Assembly: GCA_039583875.1 (NCBI GenBank)
Contig: CM077153.1
Location: 67,278,482-67,342,481, forward strand
From: Platanthera guangdongensis
Lineage: Eukaryota > Streptophyta > Magnoliopsida > Asparagales > Orchidaceae
Direction: 5' to 3'
DNA length: 64,000 nt
Of the stretch, positions 1 to 11,572 are shown one piece after another; position 1 is the first letter of the stretch; each line of letters opens with the position of its first letter. The notes under the pieces are model-generated. The model ran no database searches. It was not told where the DNA came from and saw only the letters and a list, made by a program, of their open reading frames with translations. Both the position numbers and the translations under genes were made by a program.

Positions 1-2928
1 CCAGTCTGTAGGCAGAAACTCCAATGCCCTTCAGAATATGAAAAGGTCCCACATACCTGGGATCTAACTTATGGTTCCTTCCAAATATTTTAACACCTGG
101 CATCGGAGACCTTCAAAAATACCATATCCCCAACTATAAATTCCAGATCAACTCTGCGCTGATTTGCATACTTCTCGTATCACTCCTGAGCTAACCTCAG
201 CTTTTTACGAATATGCATTACTGAAGTACTCATATCCTTCAGCGCTTCCGGACCGGGCAAAGGCTTCTCACCTACTTCTGCCCAAAATAGGGGAGTCCGA
301 CAATGCCTTCCATATAAAGTTTCAAAGGGCGTCATCTGCAAACTCTCCTGATAACTGTTATTGTACGTGAACTCCATCAATATGAGGGGTTTATCCCAAG
401 CCCCGCCATGGTCCAGAATATAGAATCTAATTGTATCCTCCAAGATCTGATTCACTCTCTCTGTCTGACCATTTGTTAGAGGATGATATGCAGTAGAATA
501 CCTAAGGTCGGTACCTAGAGCTCCTTGCAAGCTTTGCCAGAAATGTGACATGAATCGGGAGTCTCGGTCTGACACAATACTCATAGGTACACCATGCTGT
601 CTGATAACTTCGTCCAGATAAAGCTCAGCTATATTTTCCATGGAATAATCAATCTTGAAGGGCATAAAGTGGGCACACTTGGTTAGTCTGTCCACGACAA
701 CCCACACTGCATCATGCCCTCGGGGGGATCTCGGCAAACCAGTAATGAAATCCATGGATAAACTCTCCCATTTCCAACTTGGTATGTCTAAAGGCGTTAA
801 ATTACCACCCGGCCTTCTATGATCAGCTTTGACATGCTGGCAGGTATAACATTCGTATACAAATCTTGCAATGTCGTTCTACATACCTGACCACCAAACA
901 AACTGCTTCATATCTTTGTACATTTTCGTGGAACCAGGATGATAAGAAACACTAGAACCATGCACTTCATTGCATATACTTGCTCGGATGTCCCCAATAG
1001 AGGGAATATAATATCTATCGTGGTACTTAAGGGTACGAACGTCATCAGCTGAAAAGTCAGGTAATTCCCCTTTCTCTGTCCTACTGCGGTGGTGTTGCAA
1101 ATCAGGATCATCTTTCTGGTGTAGCCTAGTGAGAGTAATCCATGAAGGCTCTCCCACCTCTAAGCTACTCGGTGAAGTATTGTTCCCTATGGTTATGTCC
1201 ATGAGCAAAAACTCTTCAACAAGGGATTGCACTGAGAGGTTAAAGATATGTGCGGGCTTCCGGCTCAACGCATACACTACTACATTAGCATTGTCGGGAT
1301 GATAAAGGATATCGACTTCGTAGTCCGCAATATACTCTAGCCATCAACGCTAGCACAAATTCAATTCATTCTGAGTGAAGACATATTTCAAACTTTTGTG
1401 GTCCGAATAAATTTTGCACGACACTCCATATAGAAGATGTCTCCACAACTTCAAGGCATGAATGACGACAGCAAATTCCAGGTAGTGTGTAGGGTAATTC
1501 TTTTCATGCACCTTCAATTGTCTCGATCCATACGCAATCACTTTGTCGTCCTGCATCAACACGCAACCGAGTCCAACTCGCGAGGCATCCACATAAATAG
1601 CATACTCTACTCCTTCCACCGGCAATGCCAACACTAGAGTAGAACACAATCTCCTCTTGAGCTCTTGAAAAAATTACTCACAGACATTACTCCAAACAAA
1701 AGCTGCGCTCTTTTGCGTAAGCTTGGTCAACGACACAAAGAGAATAGAGAATCCTTCCACAAATCCTCTGTAGTAACCTGCCAACCCTAAGAAGATCCTT
1801 ATCTCCTTAGGCGATGTAGGTCTCTTCCAATCCAATACTGCGGCTATCTTCGCGGGGTCCACTGAGATACCGTCCTTGATTACAATATGTCCTAGGAATG
1901 ACACCTGAGACAACCAGAACTTACACTTTCTAAGCTTCGCATACAGCTTGTGCTCCCTCAAAGTAGACAATACCAAGCGCAAGTGCGAGGCGTGCTCATC
2001 TGCATTTCTGGATTATACCAGGACATCGTCAATGAATACCACCACGAACTTATCCAAAAAATCCTAGAACACCTTGTTCATCATGTCCATAAAAGCAGAC
2101 GATGCGTTCGTTATTCCAATTGACATTACCAGAAATTCAAAGTGACGATAGCGAGAACGAAAAGTAGTTCGCGGAATGTCTGACTCCCGGATTCTTAACT
2201 AATGGTAACCTAAACGGAAGTCAATCTTCGAGAACACGGAGCTACCTCGCAACTAATCGAACAAGTCATCGATCCTAGACAACAGATATCTATTCTTAAT
2301 AGTCACCTTGTTTAGCTCTCGATAGTCAATGCATAGCCTCATCGTTCGATCCTTTTTCTTTACGAATACACTGGTGCACCCCAAGGGGAAGAACTGGGTC
2401 TAATAAAACCGCACTGCAATAACTCATCCAGTTGAGTACGCAGCTCCTCTAACTCACGCGGCGCCATGTGGTACGGTGCATTTACAATAGGGCGAGTGTC
2501 TGGCTGAAGGTCTATAACAAACTATACCTCTCTCTCAGGAGGAAGTCCAGGAAGACTAACAGGAAAGACATCCGGAAACTCACACACCACAGAAATATCA
2601 TCAACCTGAGGCTCAACCGGTGCAGCTCCCAGAACAGAAACGGAGACAAGAAAAGAATCACAACCAGACTCTAGAAATTTGCGAGCACGTACTGCAGAAA
2701 TGATCGGAGATTCTTGATGCGGAAAACCATACACACTCATGGGCTGGCCATTGTCACCTTTAAAATCCAAGCGCTTCTGCTTGCACTAAATGACAGCATC
2801 ATAGCTGGACAGCCAGTCCATGCCCAAAATCACGTTGAAGTCTACGAAATCTAGCACCTTCAGATCCGCAAAGGCTAGAAAACCGCCTAGGAAGATGGGG
2901 CATTTTTGGATACCCTGACTTGACCTCA
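1..2928 (-). pseudogene. Element B: decayed Tekay-like Ty3 pol (left part, runs off window edge)
   Basis: Read on the minus strand from 2928 to 1, this is the polyprotein of an old Ty3/gypsy chromovirus. Broken pieces follow the expected order: end of protease and start of RT (about 2770-2522), RT (1982-1674, with a FIDD catalytic box near 2030 followed directly by a stop), RNase H (1649-1350), integrase zinc region (1277-879) and integrase core (755-180, with [19 protein letters not shown] VSDRDSRF and [10 protein letters not shown] blocks). The pieces are in different frames and separated by stops, so it cannot be translated as one protein. It is close in sequence to the intact pol of element A, so both belong to one family. 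Its protease start lies on the other side of A, at 14724 onward. The 3' end and 3' LTR lie left of position 1. Confidence 0.9.
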
Positions 2929-2933
2929 CCAAC

Positions 2934-5900
2934 TGTCACAACCCGCATTTTCTCAACGATAAAATCGTATCAGAGCAAGAGAAAACACGTGCCGTGATGC
3001 CACGCCGTGCAGGGGATAACTGCACGCGCTCAGGCAAAACTCCAGACCTCAGATTTAGGGAAAAACGTTGATTAATTATGAAAGAAAAGCAGTTATGTTG
3101 AAAGGCCGTATCCCTCGGCACGGTGGATCAGCTAGTCCACAGTTAAAAGTATAAGTATACGCAGCAGAAAATAGTTTGGTTCGATTAAGTTGACACCCTA
3201 GTGAGCATAAGTGTCCCCGAGGGACAACTCATGGTATGCACAACTCTAAAGTGAATATAATAGATATAAAAAGGTAATCTTTTTACGCTAAGGAAATATA
3301 GTGACTTTGTTTTATAATTATGCTATGCATGATATACATATAATAATGCTTTTAGGGTTTAAAATATCTAACATGCAACCTAGCAAAAATCCTTCCCAGA
3401 AGCAAGTAAACAACCACTAAAAGGCAAAAACAGCAGTTTAAGTTCATACCCAGCATCGCAAGAAGCCACCAGTGGGCGCCAACAACCTGACACGAACCCA
3501 CTGGTGAGTATGTATGTCTATACAGAAAAGTAAAGAACTACCTCACAAAATCGAGATCAGCTGTCTCAGCTACCCAAGAGGCCACAAACCAGCCCCTCCA
3601 AAAGAACTAGCCGCTGAACCGGCTGCAACCTGGACCTGAGGCATTCAAGAAAAGAACACCTCGGCAAGGAAATAATCAAAAGTGTAAACAAAGCATTAGA
3701 GTTAAGAGCAAAAAGAAGGGTTTACCACCCGGACAACAGGCTGCTATAAGCAAAAGAAAGAGCATGACAGTAAGAAATGAGCATTGTCTAAAGCACAGCA
3801 AAGCACACCAAGTGAGAGCAACAAAAGCAACATGCTCCACAAAAGTGTCTAACATTCCTAATACATGGGTAAGTGGCAGTAGTCAAAAAAAAGATGGATC
3901 TGAATACATAACCAGAATCAGATCCAAAAAGGGCTAAGGGGTCGCCAGTGGCAGCTTTAGGGTCCCACACCAACCCAAACCAGGGCAAACAGGTCGTGGC
4001 CACAGCTCTCCACATCAAAATCCACCCCTCTTAGAGGCCACTAAACATGCACCACTTGCCACAACCCAAGAGTCGGCAAGCAAAAATTTGCCGAACACCC
4101 AATATCACCCCCCTAAAGGAAGGGAAAAGTCACACTAACAATCCTAAGGTACACAAGAACTCAAGACAGAAATGTCGAGCCCACTCGACGCAGCGTTGAG
4201 TAAACTCCACTCACCGGACGCCAAAAAAAATACTTAGCCGCAAGTCCTAAGCTGAGTGACGGCGTTGAGTGAGCTCGGCTCACTCGACGCTGTCCGCGCT
4301 TTCCACTTAGGGTAAACGTAAGTCTCGTTAAAAATCGCAGCCTAAGCTCTCTCATTTCGAGCAAGCAGAGAGTTGGAAATCTAATCCCAACCCTCCGTTC
4401 CGTCCTAACTACTCGGGACTATCGCAACCAAACCTGAACCACCTCTACCGCAGCCTCACCCTAACTCTAGCTACCCACTGAACACCAAACATCCGACGAA
4501 AAGAGAATATTGATTAAAATTCCAGAAAAGAAAATAAAGGATCAGCACTGGATTAAGAGCTTGATGAAATGATTCAACCTGCTGCCCTAGGGAGGAAAAC
4601 AAAACAAGGTGAACAGAGCTTATGCACAAGAAATAAAAACAGATCATGGGTTAAAAATAAATTTGGCAAGGGCAAGGGGCCACTTGCCTCTACCTCTTCG
4701 AAAAACAAACAACAGTCGCACCACAGCTTGGCTCCGGCGGCAAGATCGGCCACCTAGAAGACCAACGCTGAAACTTGAGGGAAGAAAGAAATCAGATATT
4801 TAGAAATTCCTGGAATCGAACCCTAAATCAAGAAAAACTTACATGGAAGGGAAGATCTAGCCGAGAGCAAACCGAATCAGCTATCACACGAGAAAAACGG
4901 GCTCTAACCTTCCCGAAATCGCCGGCCAAAACAACCACCGCCTCCTCTCAAAACCCTTCCGCTGGAAGCTCTCCAGACTCGGGAACGATGAAAAATGAGG
5001 AGGAAAAACAGTTCACGGCAACAAAAGACGATTTCAGGAAAAAAGTACGGAACACGCCCAAGACACGCCCGTGACACGGCCCGACACGCCCGTGTCACGG
5101 GGCGTGTACTCACACACTCGACGAACGTCGATCTCTACTCGACGAAAACACGGGACACGCCCCCCAGACACGCCCGTGATACGGCCCGACACGCCCGTGT
5201 CACGGGGCGTGTACTCACGCACCTACCCACTCGACGAAAGTCGATCTCCGCTCGACGAAGCAAGGGACATGCCCTGTGACACGCCTGTGTCACAGGCCGT
5301 GTACCAACTCGAACACCGCCCGACGATCGTGGAGCGCCGATCGTCGAACAGAGAGACACGCCCCAAGGTCACGCCCGTATTCTACACGACACGCCCGTGA
5401 CAGGGCCGTATTCTCACTAAACACCGCCAGACGACCATCGAGCGCAGCTCGACGAATCGAAGGAGGACACGCCCGTGACACGCCCGTGTCACGGCCGTGT
5501 TCCAACAAAAACCCTGTCGACCAAAAATTCGTCGACTGGAGAAACGGGAGCTCTACCCGAGCACGACACGCCCTGGGTCACGGGCGTGACCCAGGCCGTG
5601 TCACCCAAACTTACACAGAAAAGAAACCTGCTAACACCTAGCAAACAAGATACAAGGCACCAGCCCACAAGCTCAGGCACAACAGGCCACGCACAGCACA
5701 GCAAACATAACAAACCTGCAGCTAACAAAACAACGCCGAAACGACGCGAAGGCAAACGATCTCGGATTTCGACCAAAACTCGCACCGTAGCTAAACAACC
5801 AAGCCACGAAAACAACGGCGAGGTCGAAAACAACATCCGACGATCGAACACTCGGGCTAACACCTCCCGAATCCAAAACGCAAGCATTTCCCTAAGAGGC

Positions 5901-6080
5901 CCAACCGAGTCACCAAAACAGACTCCGGCTAGCTGGGGAAACTTGCCAACTGGCTACAACCAGGCTACACAAGGAACCTACAGAGCTAGGACCGTGCTCT
6001 ACAACGGAGAAGGGCCGGAAAACGTCATCGTAACGCCAATCCACAATCAAATAAAACACAGAAAAACCGGGGGCGTTACA
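2934..6080 (-). repeat. Element A 3' LTR
   Basis: This 3147-bp LTR is almost identical to 11573-14718. Its boundaries are the TG/CA ends, the purine tract just to the right (minus-strand upstream) and the CCAAC duplication to the left. In minus orientation U3 starts at 6080. The first kilobase of U3 holds the dense palindrome-like array at 5045-5610. Several apparent open frames here (for example 5475-6242 plus) also occur in the other LTR and are noncoding by-products. Confidence 0.96.
5045..5610. repeat. Palindrome-like word array in U3 of element A LTR
   Basis: Quasi-palindromes of the form ACACG-CC-CGTGT recur here; ACACGCCCGTG occurs at least seven times, often followed by GACACGGC or GTCACGG. 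A second type, CTCGACGAA..GTCGA, is interspersed. The array lies inside the 5' end of the LTR as read on the minus strand. The same array is in the other LTR at about 13684-14250. A related array is present in the unrelated solo LTR at 38575-39110. Confidence 0.85.
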
Positions 6081-6083
6081 GCC

Positions 6084-6097
6084 ACTCCCCCTAAAAG
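6084..6097 (-). other. Polypurine tract of element A
   Basis: The minus strand reads TTTTAGGGGGAGTG immediately before the 3' LTR, which starts at 6080 on that strand. This is the expected site and composition for the plus-strand DNA primer of a Ty3 element. Confidence 0.75.
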
Positions 6098-6207
6098 AAA
6101 GTTTCGCCTCGAAACTTTACTCACAACACTCCTAAGAAGAAGGAGAGAAAAAGAGCCAGGAAAGGGCTATATAATCATAAATAAAACAAAACATACCAGG
6201 CACAAGC

Positions 6208-9200
6208 TCAGGGAAACAGATGAGGGTGAGCCTCCCTCATAGCCGACTCCAACTCCCAAGTCGCGCTTTCTACATCCTGATTCCTCCATAAAACTTTAAC
6301 CATCGGAATAGACTTCTTCCGCAGCGCACGAACCTGAGAATCCAGAATGCGGACAGGCACCTCCACATAAGAAAGATTCGGCTCCAACTGAGGCACAGAA
6401 TCCAAAACCTGCCTGCCATTCGATATACATTTCCGCAGCTGACTGACGTGGAAGACATTATGCACGCCAGGGAAGTTTGCGGGCAACGCCAGCCTATAAG
6501 CTGATATCCCAGTCCGCTCAACAATCGGAAACGGCCCCACGAACCTCGGGTCCAACTTCCTGCTCTTGCCAAAACGCTTGACTCCGATCAACGGGGAGAC
6601 CTTTAAGAACACTGAGTCCCCCACCGAAAATTCCAAATCCGATCTACGCTGATTGGCATTTTTCTCATATCTCTCCTGGGCTATCCGAAGCTTTTCCCGA
6701 ATAAGCTTCACAGCAGTTTCCATCTCCTCGAGTGCTTCTGGACCCAACAAAGGTCTCTCGCCAACCTCAGCCCAAAACAAGGGAGTCCTGCAGCGCCTCC
6801 CATACAAAGCTTCAAAAGGAGCCATTTGCAAGCTTTCTTGATAACTGTTGTTATACACAAATTCCATAAGCCGCAAGCGCTCATCCCACGCTCCTCCGTG
6901 CTCCAGAACATAGCATCGGATCATATCTTCCACAATCTGATTTACTCGCTCCGTCTGACCATTGGTCTGGGGATGATAAGCTGTGGAATATCTCAAATCT
7001 GTACCCAACCCTTCTTGAAGGCTCTTCCAAAAACGAGACGTAAACCTGGAGTCTCGATCTGATATGATACTCACGGGTACACCATGCAATCTAATAACCT
7101 CATCCAAATACAGCTCGGCTATCTTCCTCATCGGATAATCGATCTTAAATGGTACGAAGTGAGCACTCTTCGTCAATCTGTCTACGATCACCCAAACTGA
7201 ATCATGCCCTTTAGGAGATCTCGGTAAGCCTGTGATGAAATCCATCGAGATACTCTCCCACTTCCACATCGGAATCTCTAAGGGAGTTAGCTTGCCACCA
7301 GGCCTCCCATGGTCGGCCTTCACACGCCTGCAAGTGAAGCACTCAGAAACAAATCTGGCTACGTCCTTCTTCATCCCATACCACCAGGCAATCTGCTTTA
7401 ATTCATGGTACATTTTGGTAGACCCTGGATGGTAGGCAACACTAGATCCGTGGGCTTCCCTGCACACCATATCCCGGATATCCCCAACCGCAGGAATGCA
7501 AAACCTGCCACGAAACTTCAAGGTACCCGCATCATCTATAGAGAAATCTGGTAATTCACCTTTTTCAGCTCGAAGGTACAAATGCAAAAGATCGGGATCA
7601 TCTTTCTGATGCAGTCGCGTAAGCGCAATCCACGAAGGTTCTGCCACTGCCAAGCTACTCTGCGAATCGCAGCTTCCCACAGAAATGTCCATCAAAAGAA
7701 ACTCTTCCACAAGACGCTCGGCGGAGAGGTTGAAAATCTTTCCTGACTTCCGACTTAGGGCATCGGCCACCACATTCGCCTTACCCGGATGATACTGGAT
7801 TTCAACATCATAGTCGGCCACGTACTCCAACCACCGCCGCTGGCGCAGATTCAACTCTTTCTGAGTGAAGACATACTTCAAGCTCTTATGATCCGTGAAA
7901 ATCTTGCACTGTGCGCCATACAGCAAATGCCTCCACAATTTCAACGCATAGATCACAGCTGCAAACTCCAGGTCATGCGTAGGGTAATTCCTCTCATGAG
8001 TCTTTAGCTGCCTCGACCCGTACGCAATCACCTTCCCGCCCTGCATCAAAACACAGCCCAGTCCGACGTGCGACGCGTCCACATATATATCATACTCACT
8101 ATCTTCAGTAGGCAAAGACAAAACTGGAGCTGAACATAACCTTCTTTTTAATTCCTCAAAAGCCTCCTCACACTTGCCATCCCATATGAAGGCTGCATTC
8201 TTCTGCGTCAACCTGGTCAACGGCGCAGACAAAGTAGAGAATCCCTCTACAAATCTCCTATAATATCCAGCCAAGCCCAAGAAGCTTCTGATCTCTTTGG
8301 GAGTAACAGGCCTCGCCCATTCCATAACAGCAGCGATCTTTTCTGGGTCCACCGATATTCCCTCCTTATTCACCACGTGGCCGAGAAAAGAGACTTGAGG
8401 TAACCAAAATTCGCATTTGCTCAGCTTGGCGTATAGCTTATGGTCTCTCAGAGTCGCCAAGACCAGACGCAAATGCCGATCATGCTCCTCCGCATTCTTA
8501 GAGTATACCAAAACGTCATCTATAAAGACGATCACAAACTTATCCAGAAAATCCTTGAAAACTCTGTTCATCAGATCCATAAAAGCTGAGGGCGCATTAG
8601 TCAAACCAAATGACATAACTAAAAACTCAAAATGCCCATGACGAGAGCGGAACGCCGTCCGCGGAACATCTGACTCCCGAATCCTCAACTGGTGATAGCC
8701 CGAACGAAGATCTATCTTGGAAAACACGGCACTACCACGTAGTTGGTCAAACAGATCGTCAATCCGAGGCAAAGGGTACCTGTTCTTAATAGTAACCTTG
8801 TTCAGTTCTCTATAGTCGATGCATAGCCTCATCGACCCATCCTTCTTTTTAACGAACAGCACTGGTGCACCCCATGGTGAAGAACTCGGCCTAATGAACC
8901 CTTTTGCCAACATCTCATCCAGCTGAATTCGCAGCTCTTCCAGCTCTCGCGGGGCCATCCGGTACGGCGCCTTGGCAATAGGGCATGTGCCTGGCTCCAA
9001 ATCTATAGCAAACTCGACATCTCGATCGGGTGGAAGACCGGGAAGATCATCAGGAAACACATCGGAGAAGTCACACACCACAGGGATCTCTTGCAAACAC
9101 GGCACTCTAACAACAGCCCCTACCAGAGAGACCACACAAGCAGAACAACCAGAATCAAGCAACTTCAGAGCACGCACCGCAGAAATGACTGGAGACTCCT

Positions 9201-9585
9201 GGAGAGAATACCCATAAACGCTCCCTGGCTGACCGTTGTCCTTGACGAAGTCCAAGCGCTTACCCTTGCACTGGATCACAGCATCGTACCTTGACAACCA
9301 GTCCATGCCCAAGATAACATCGAAGTCCTCCAGGTCAATCACCTTCAGATCTGCCTTGGCTAGAAAATCCCCCAACAAAATCGGACAATCAAGGACACCC
9401 AGGTCCGTAACCACAGAGTCACCGGAGGGGAACTTAACGCAAAAGGCACCACCAACACGATCTAGGCCCAAACTGAACCGCTCCACGAAGGCTCTAGCCA
9501 CAAACGAGTGGGTAGCGCCTGAATCGAAGAGAACGCGCGCCCAGCGGTTCTTTACCTTAAATCGTCCTACAAATAGCGCACGCAT
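6208..9585 (-). CDS. pol: Element A Pol: protease, reverse transcriptase, RNase H, integrase, chromodomain
   Basis: This intact frame of 1125 residues encodes the enzymes that copy and integrate the element. Domains in order: aspartic protease with DSGATH at residues 21-26; reverse transcriptase with the FIDD box near residue 354; RNase H ([21 protein letters not shown]); integrase with an HHCC zinc region at about 705-755; catalytic Asp, Asp and Glu in MDFITGLP (about 780), ISDRDSRF (about 842) and NGQTERVNQ (about 880); and a C-terminal chromodomain at about 1065-1120 ([16 protein letters not shown]). Chromodomains bind modified histones and steer insertion into heterochromatin in this group. 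The frame is +1 relative to gag and overlaps it by 29 nt. The listed Met may not be the true start, because Pol is normally made as a Gag-Pol fusion. The gene looks functional. Confidence 0.96.
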   Translation of the reverse strand: MRALFVGRFKVKNRWARVLFDSGATHSFVARAFVERFSLGLDRVGGAFCVKFPSGDSVVTDLGVLDCPILLGDFLAKADLKVIDLEDFDVILGMDWLSRYDAVIQCKGKRLDFVKDNGQPGSVYGYSLQESPVISAVRALKLLDSGCSACVVSLVGAVVRVPCLQEIPVVCDFSDVFPDDLPGLPPDRDVEFAIDLEPGTCPIAKAPYRMAPRELEELRIQLDEMLAKGFIRPSSSPWGAPVLFVKKKDGSMRLCIDYRELNKVTIKNRYPLPRIDDLFDQLRGSAVFSKIDLRSGYHQLRIRESDVPRTAFRSRHGHFEFLVMSFGLTNAPSAFMDLMNRVFKDFLDKFVIVFIDDVLVYSKNAEEHDRHLRLVLATLRDHKLYAKLSKCEFWLPQVSFLGHVVNKEGISVDPEKIAAVMEWARPVTPKEIRSFLGLAGYYRRFVEGFSTLSAPLTRLTQKNAAFIWDGKCEEAFEELKRRLCSAPVLSLPTEDSEYDIYVDASHVGLGCVLMQGGKVIAYGSRQLKTHERNYPTHDLEFAAVIYALKLWRHLLYGAQCKIFTDHKSLKYVFTQKELNLRQRRWLEYVADYDVEIQYHPGKANVVADALSRKSGKIFNLSAERLVEEFLLMDISVGSCDSQSSLAVAEPSWIALTRLHQKDDPDLLHLYLRAEKGELPDFSIDDAGTLKFRGRFCIPAVGDIRDMVCREAHGSSVAYHPGSTKMYHELKQIAWWYGMKKDVARFVSECFTCRRVKADHGRPGGKLTPLEIPMWKWESISMDFITGLPRSPKGHDSVWVIVDRLTKSAHFVPFKIDYPMRKIAELYLDEVIRLHGVPVSIISDRDSRFTSRFWKSLQEGLGTDLRYSTAYHPQTNGQTERVNQIVEDMIRCYVLEHGGAWDERLRLMEFVYNNSYQESLQMAPFEALYGRRCRTPLFWAEVGERPLLGPEALEEMETAVKLIREKLRIAQERYEKNANQRRSDLEFSVGDSVFLKVSPLIGVKRFGKSRKLDPRFVGPFPIVERTGISAYRLALPANFPGVHNVFHVSQLRKCISNGRQVLDSVPQLEPNLSYVEVPVRILDSQVRALRKKSIPMVKVLWRNQDVESATWELESAMREAHPHLFP

Positions 9586-10900
9586 CTAAGGAAACAAATG
9601 CTAAAACGAAAACCACAACCACAAAGGGAGCATAACGAAACGACTGAGGAGAAATCAAACCTGAGATAACCTGGGTCGAAGTCTGCGCTTCGTCTGCCGA
9701 AAGCACATTCAGCTTCCCCTTTCCTCTATCCAATTGCTGAGGCGGTGGCAAAGCCTGGAGGGGTACTGGCTGCAGAATAGGCTGGGATCGTGGGCACTTT
9801 GTCTTGAGATGACCCTTCTGCCCACACTGAAAACAGACTTTATCTCTCGACCAGCAACGGGCAGCCTCATGCCCCTTCCTTCCACACAAGGCACACACCA
9901 AGTCTCCTCTGGGAGCACCCTGAATTGCGTGTACCTGATCCTTCTTCTGCGCTCCAAACCTTTTGAAACACTTCTCAAAGGGGTGGCCTGGTCGGCCACA
10001 GAAACTACAAACCTCTTTGCTCCTCTTTCTCGAGACCGCATCGGGTTCCTGAGGGCTCTTCCCTCCACCGGACTTTCGCTTATCCTTCCACAACTGCTGA
10101 CCTCTATTCTTGGCATTCTCAATGGCCTCAACCCTCAAGGCAGCTTCGACCACGCTGGCATAACTGACTGCACCATAGGCATTCGCTAACTGCTGAATGT
10201 CACTTCTCAGTCCACCCAGAAATCGCTTAACTCGGTCTGCTTCAACGCTCAACAGACCAGGAGCAAACCGGCTCAACTTACTAAACTCAATCTCATACTC
10301 ACTGACCGTGAGTCTCCTCTGCTTCAAATGGAGAAAGTCATTCATCAGCCGGTCCCTTTCGACTGAAGGCAAAAACTTACTCAACAGCATCCCTTTAAAT
10401 GACTCCCAAGAGCATCCTGCCACCAAGCTCTCTTTCTCCCTCAACCACCAATTCTTTGCTAAGCCCTTGAGCTGGTAGGCAGCGAGCATCACTCTCTGAT
10501 CATCCGAAATCCCCGAATAAGAGAACATCTCCTCAATAGTAATCAGCCAGTCATCCAAAATCATGAAGTCTGCTTGCCCATCATAAGTAGGGGGTCTCAG
10601 TCGCTGAAACTGGGATATAAACGCCATCTCCGGGGGCACCACAACCAAAGGCACGGGAGGAGCAGGAGGGGCAGGAACAGCTACCCCCTCAGCGGGGTCC
10701 GGAACTCTCGGGGCCTGTCCCGCCACCACGGCCACCAGGGACTGAATCTGAGCCTGCATAGCCACCACCTGCCTCGATAGGGTCTCATTACTCTGCCGCA
10801 GGTTTTCTACCAACGCCTCGCTCTGCGCTCCTGACGTCTCACCCTCGGATTGGGGGGTCGACCTCGTTGCAGGACGTCTCGCCATCCTATAATCGCACAA
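9557..10900 (-). CDS. gag: Element A Gag: capsid and nucleocapsid with three zinc knuckles
   Basis: This intact frame of up to 447 residues encodes the structural protein that packages element RNA. The likely start is the second Met, at 10885 ([15 protein letters not shown]). The retrotransposon Gag domain is at about residues 90-240 ([38 protein letters not shown]). Three CX2CX4HX4C zinc knuckles follow at about 296, 338 and 357 ([42 protein letters not shown]). One is usual in this group, so three is rich. After the third knuckle and the VISG motif, the last 35 or so residues are hydrophobic and unlike Gag. That tail coincides with the candidate intron at 9586-9670. Confidence 0.95.
   Translation of the reverse strand: MCDYRMARRPATRSTPQSEGETSGAQSEALVENLRQSNETLSRQVVAMQAQIQSLVAVVAGQAPRVPDPAEGVAVPAPPAPPVPLVVVPPEMAFISQFQRLRPPTYDGQADFMILDDWLITIEEMFSYSGISDDQRVMLAAYQLKGLAKNWWLREKESLVAGCSWESFKGMLLSKFLPSVERDRLMNDFLHLKQRRLTVSEYEIEFSKLSRFAPGLLSVEADRVKRFLGGLRSDIQQLANAYGAVSYASVVEAALRVEAIENAKNRGQQLWKDKRKSGGGKSPQEPDAVSRKRSKEVCSFCGRPGHPFEKCFKRFGAQKKDQVHAIQGAPRGDLVCALCGRKGHEAARCWSRDKVCFQCGQKGHLKTKCPRSQPILQPVPLQALPPPQQLDRGKGKLNVLSADEAQTSTQVISGLISPQSFRYAPFVVVVFVLAFVSLDACAICRTI
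9586..9670 (-). other. Candidate 85-nt intron joining gag and pol of element A
   Basis: On the minus strand the segment begins CAG/GTTATC and ends TTTCCTTAG/ATG. It is 85 nt long and about half T, as plant introns are. Its length is 1 modulo 3, exactly the offset between gag and pol, so removal would fuse Gag to Pol in frame. The equivalent stretch of element B (14893-14961 minus, 69 nt, also T-rich and ending TTTTAG) keeps an AG end at the same place, although the middle has diverged. A +1 ribosomal frameshift is the alternative. Confidence 0.4.
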
Positions 10901-11550
10901 GCTTTAGACGAAACTTAGCCCAACAGCTAGAACAAAACTACCCGGTACAGACAAACACACTTAAATATGAACTTCAACTGCAAAACTTGCTCTGGGAGTT
11001 GTTTTATCATGATGATGTTATGCTTAACCTAAGATGGTTCACCACCATCATACTAACTCATGTGCCTAAACCATGAATGCATGTATTTGTATTCGTTTTG
11101 ACTCAAAACCATGTGTGTACATATGTCATCTTGCAAATCTTTAGCTTAACACGTTGTGCTTATGAATGTTATGCTATGCATGATGTGCTATGCATTCTAA
11201 AAAAAAGGCCTTAATGCATGCCATGGGCAGCGTACACATGAAAATGTTATGCATCCCATACTACATAACATTCTCATGCAACGAAAAAAGAAAACGTGCT
11301 AGCCGCATCCATGTGGTGAGGTTATGCATCCCATACTACATAACCCTCACATGTTGCCTCCTATGGTGGATCCATATACAAACACATATAATGCATCCCA
11401 TACTACATAATATGCCCCGTATACTTCTTTATGTTTATGAGTGTAGTGTTCGTGCGTTAGCCAAGACGTGCTGATGACATATCGGTGTTTGTATGGTATG
11501 ACGCTAACCACTAATGCAAACGAGGAAAAGGTTGCCCGACCATTTGTCAA
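10901..11550 (-). other. Element A 5' leader between PBS and gag
   Basis: This is 650 nt of noncoding leader RNA. It holds three copies of ATGCATCCCATACTACATAA (11249-11268, 11324-11343, 11391-11410), 75 and 67 nt apart. The leader of the related element B has the same three copies at nearly the same spacing (21336, 21413, 21480). Sites for packaging or dimerisation of genomic RNA usually lie in this part of a retroelement. Confidence 0.7.
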
Positions 11551-11570
11551 GCAACCTCGCTCTGATACCA
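11551..11570 (-). other. Primer-binding site of element A (initiator Met tRNA type)
   Basis: The minus strand reads TGGTATCAGAGCGAGGTTGC, starting 2 nt inside the 5' LTR. TGGTATCAGAGC is the classic complement of the 3' end of plant initiator methionine tRNA, the usual primer for plant Ty3 and copia elements. It confirms that the right-hand LTR is the 5' LTR. Confidence 0.93.
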
Positions 11571-11572
11571 AC

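Noticed and set aside
5475..6242. 255-residue plus-strand open frame
   Set aside because: It lies antisense in the LTR of element A, is repeated in the other LTR with a different end, and its product is low-complexity without any domain.
11561..11570. tRNA gene fragment
   Set aside because: The tRNA-like bases are only the primer-binding complement beside an LTR. No cloverleaf is present.
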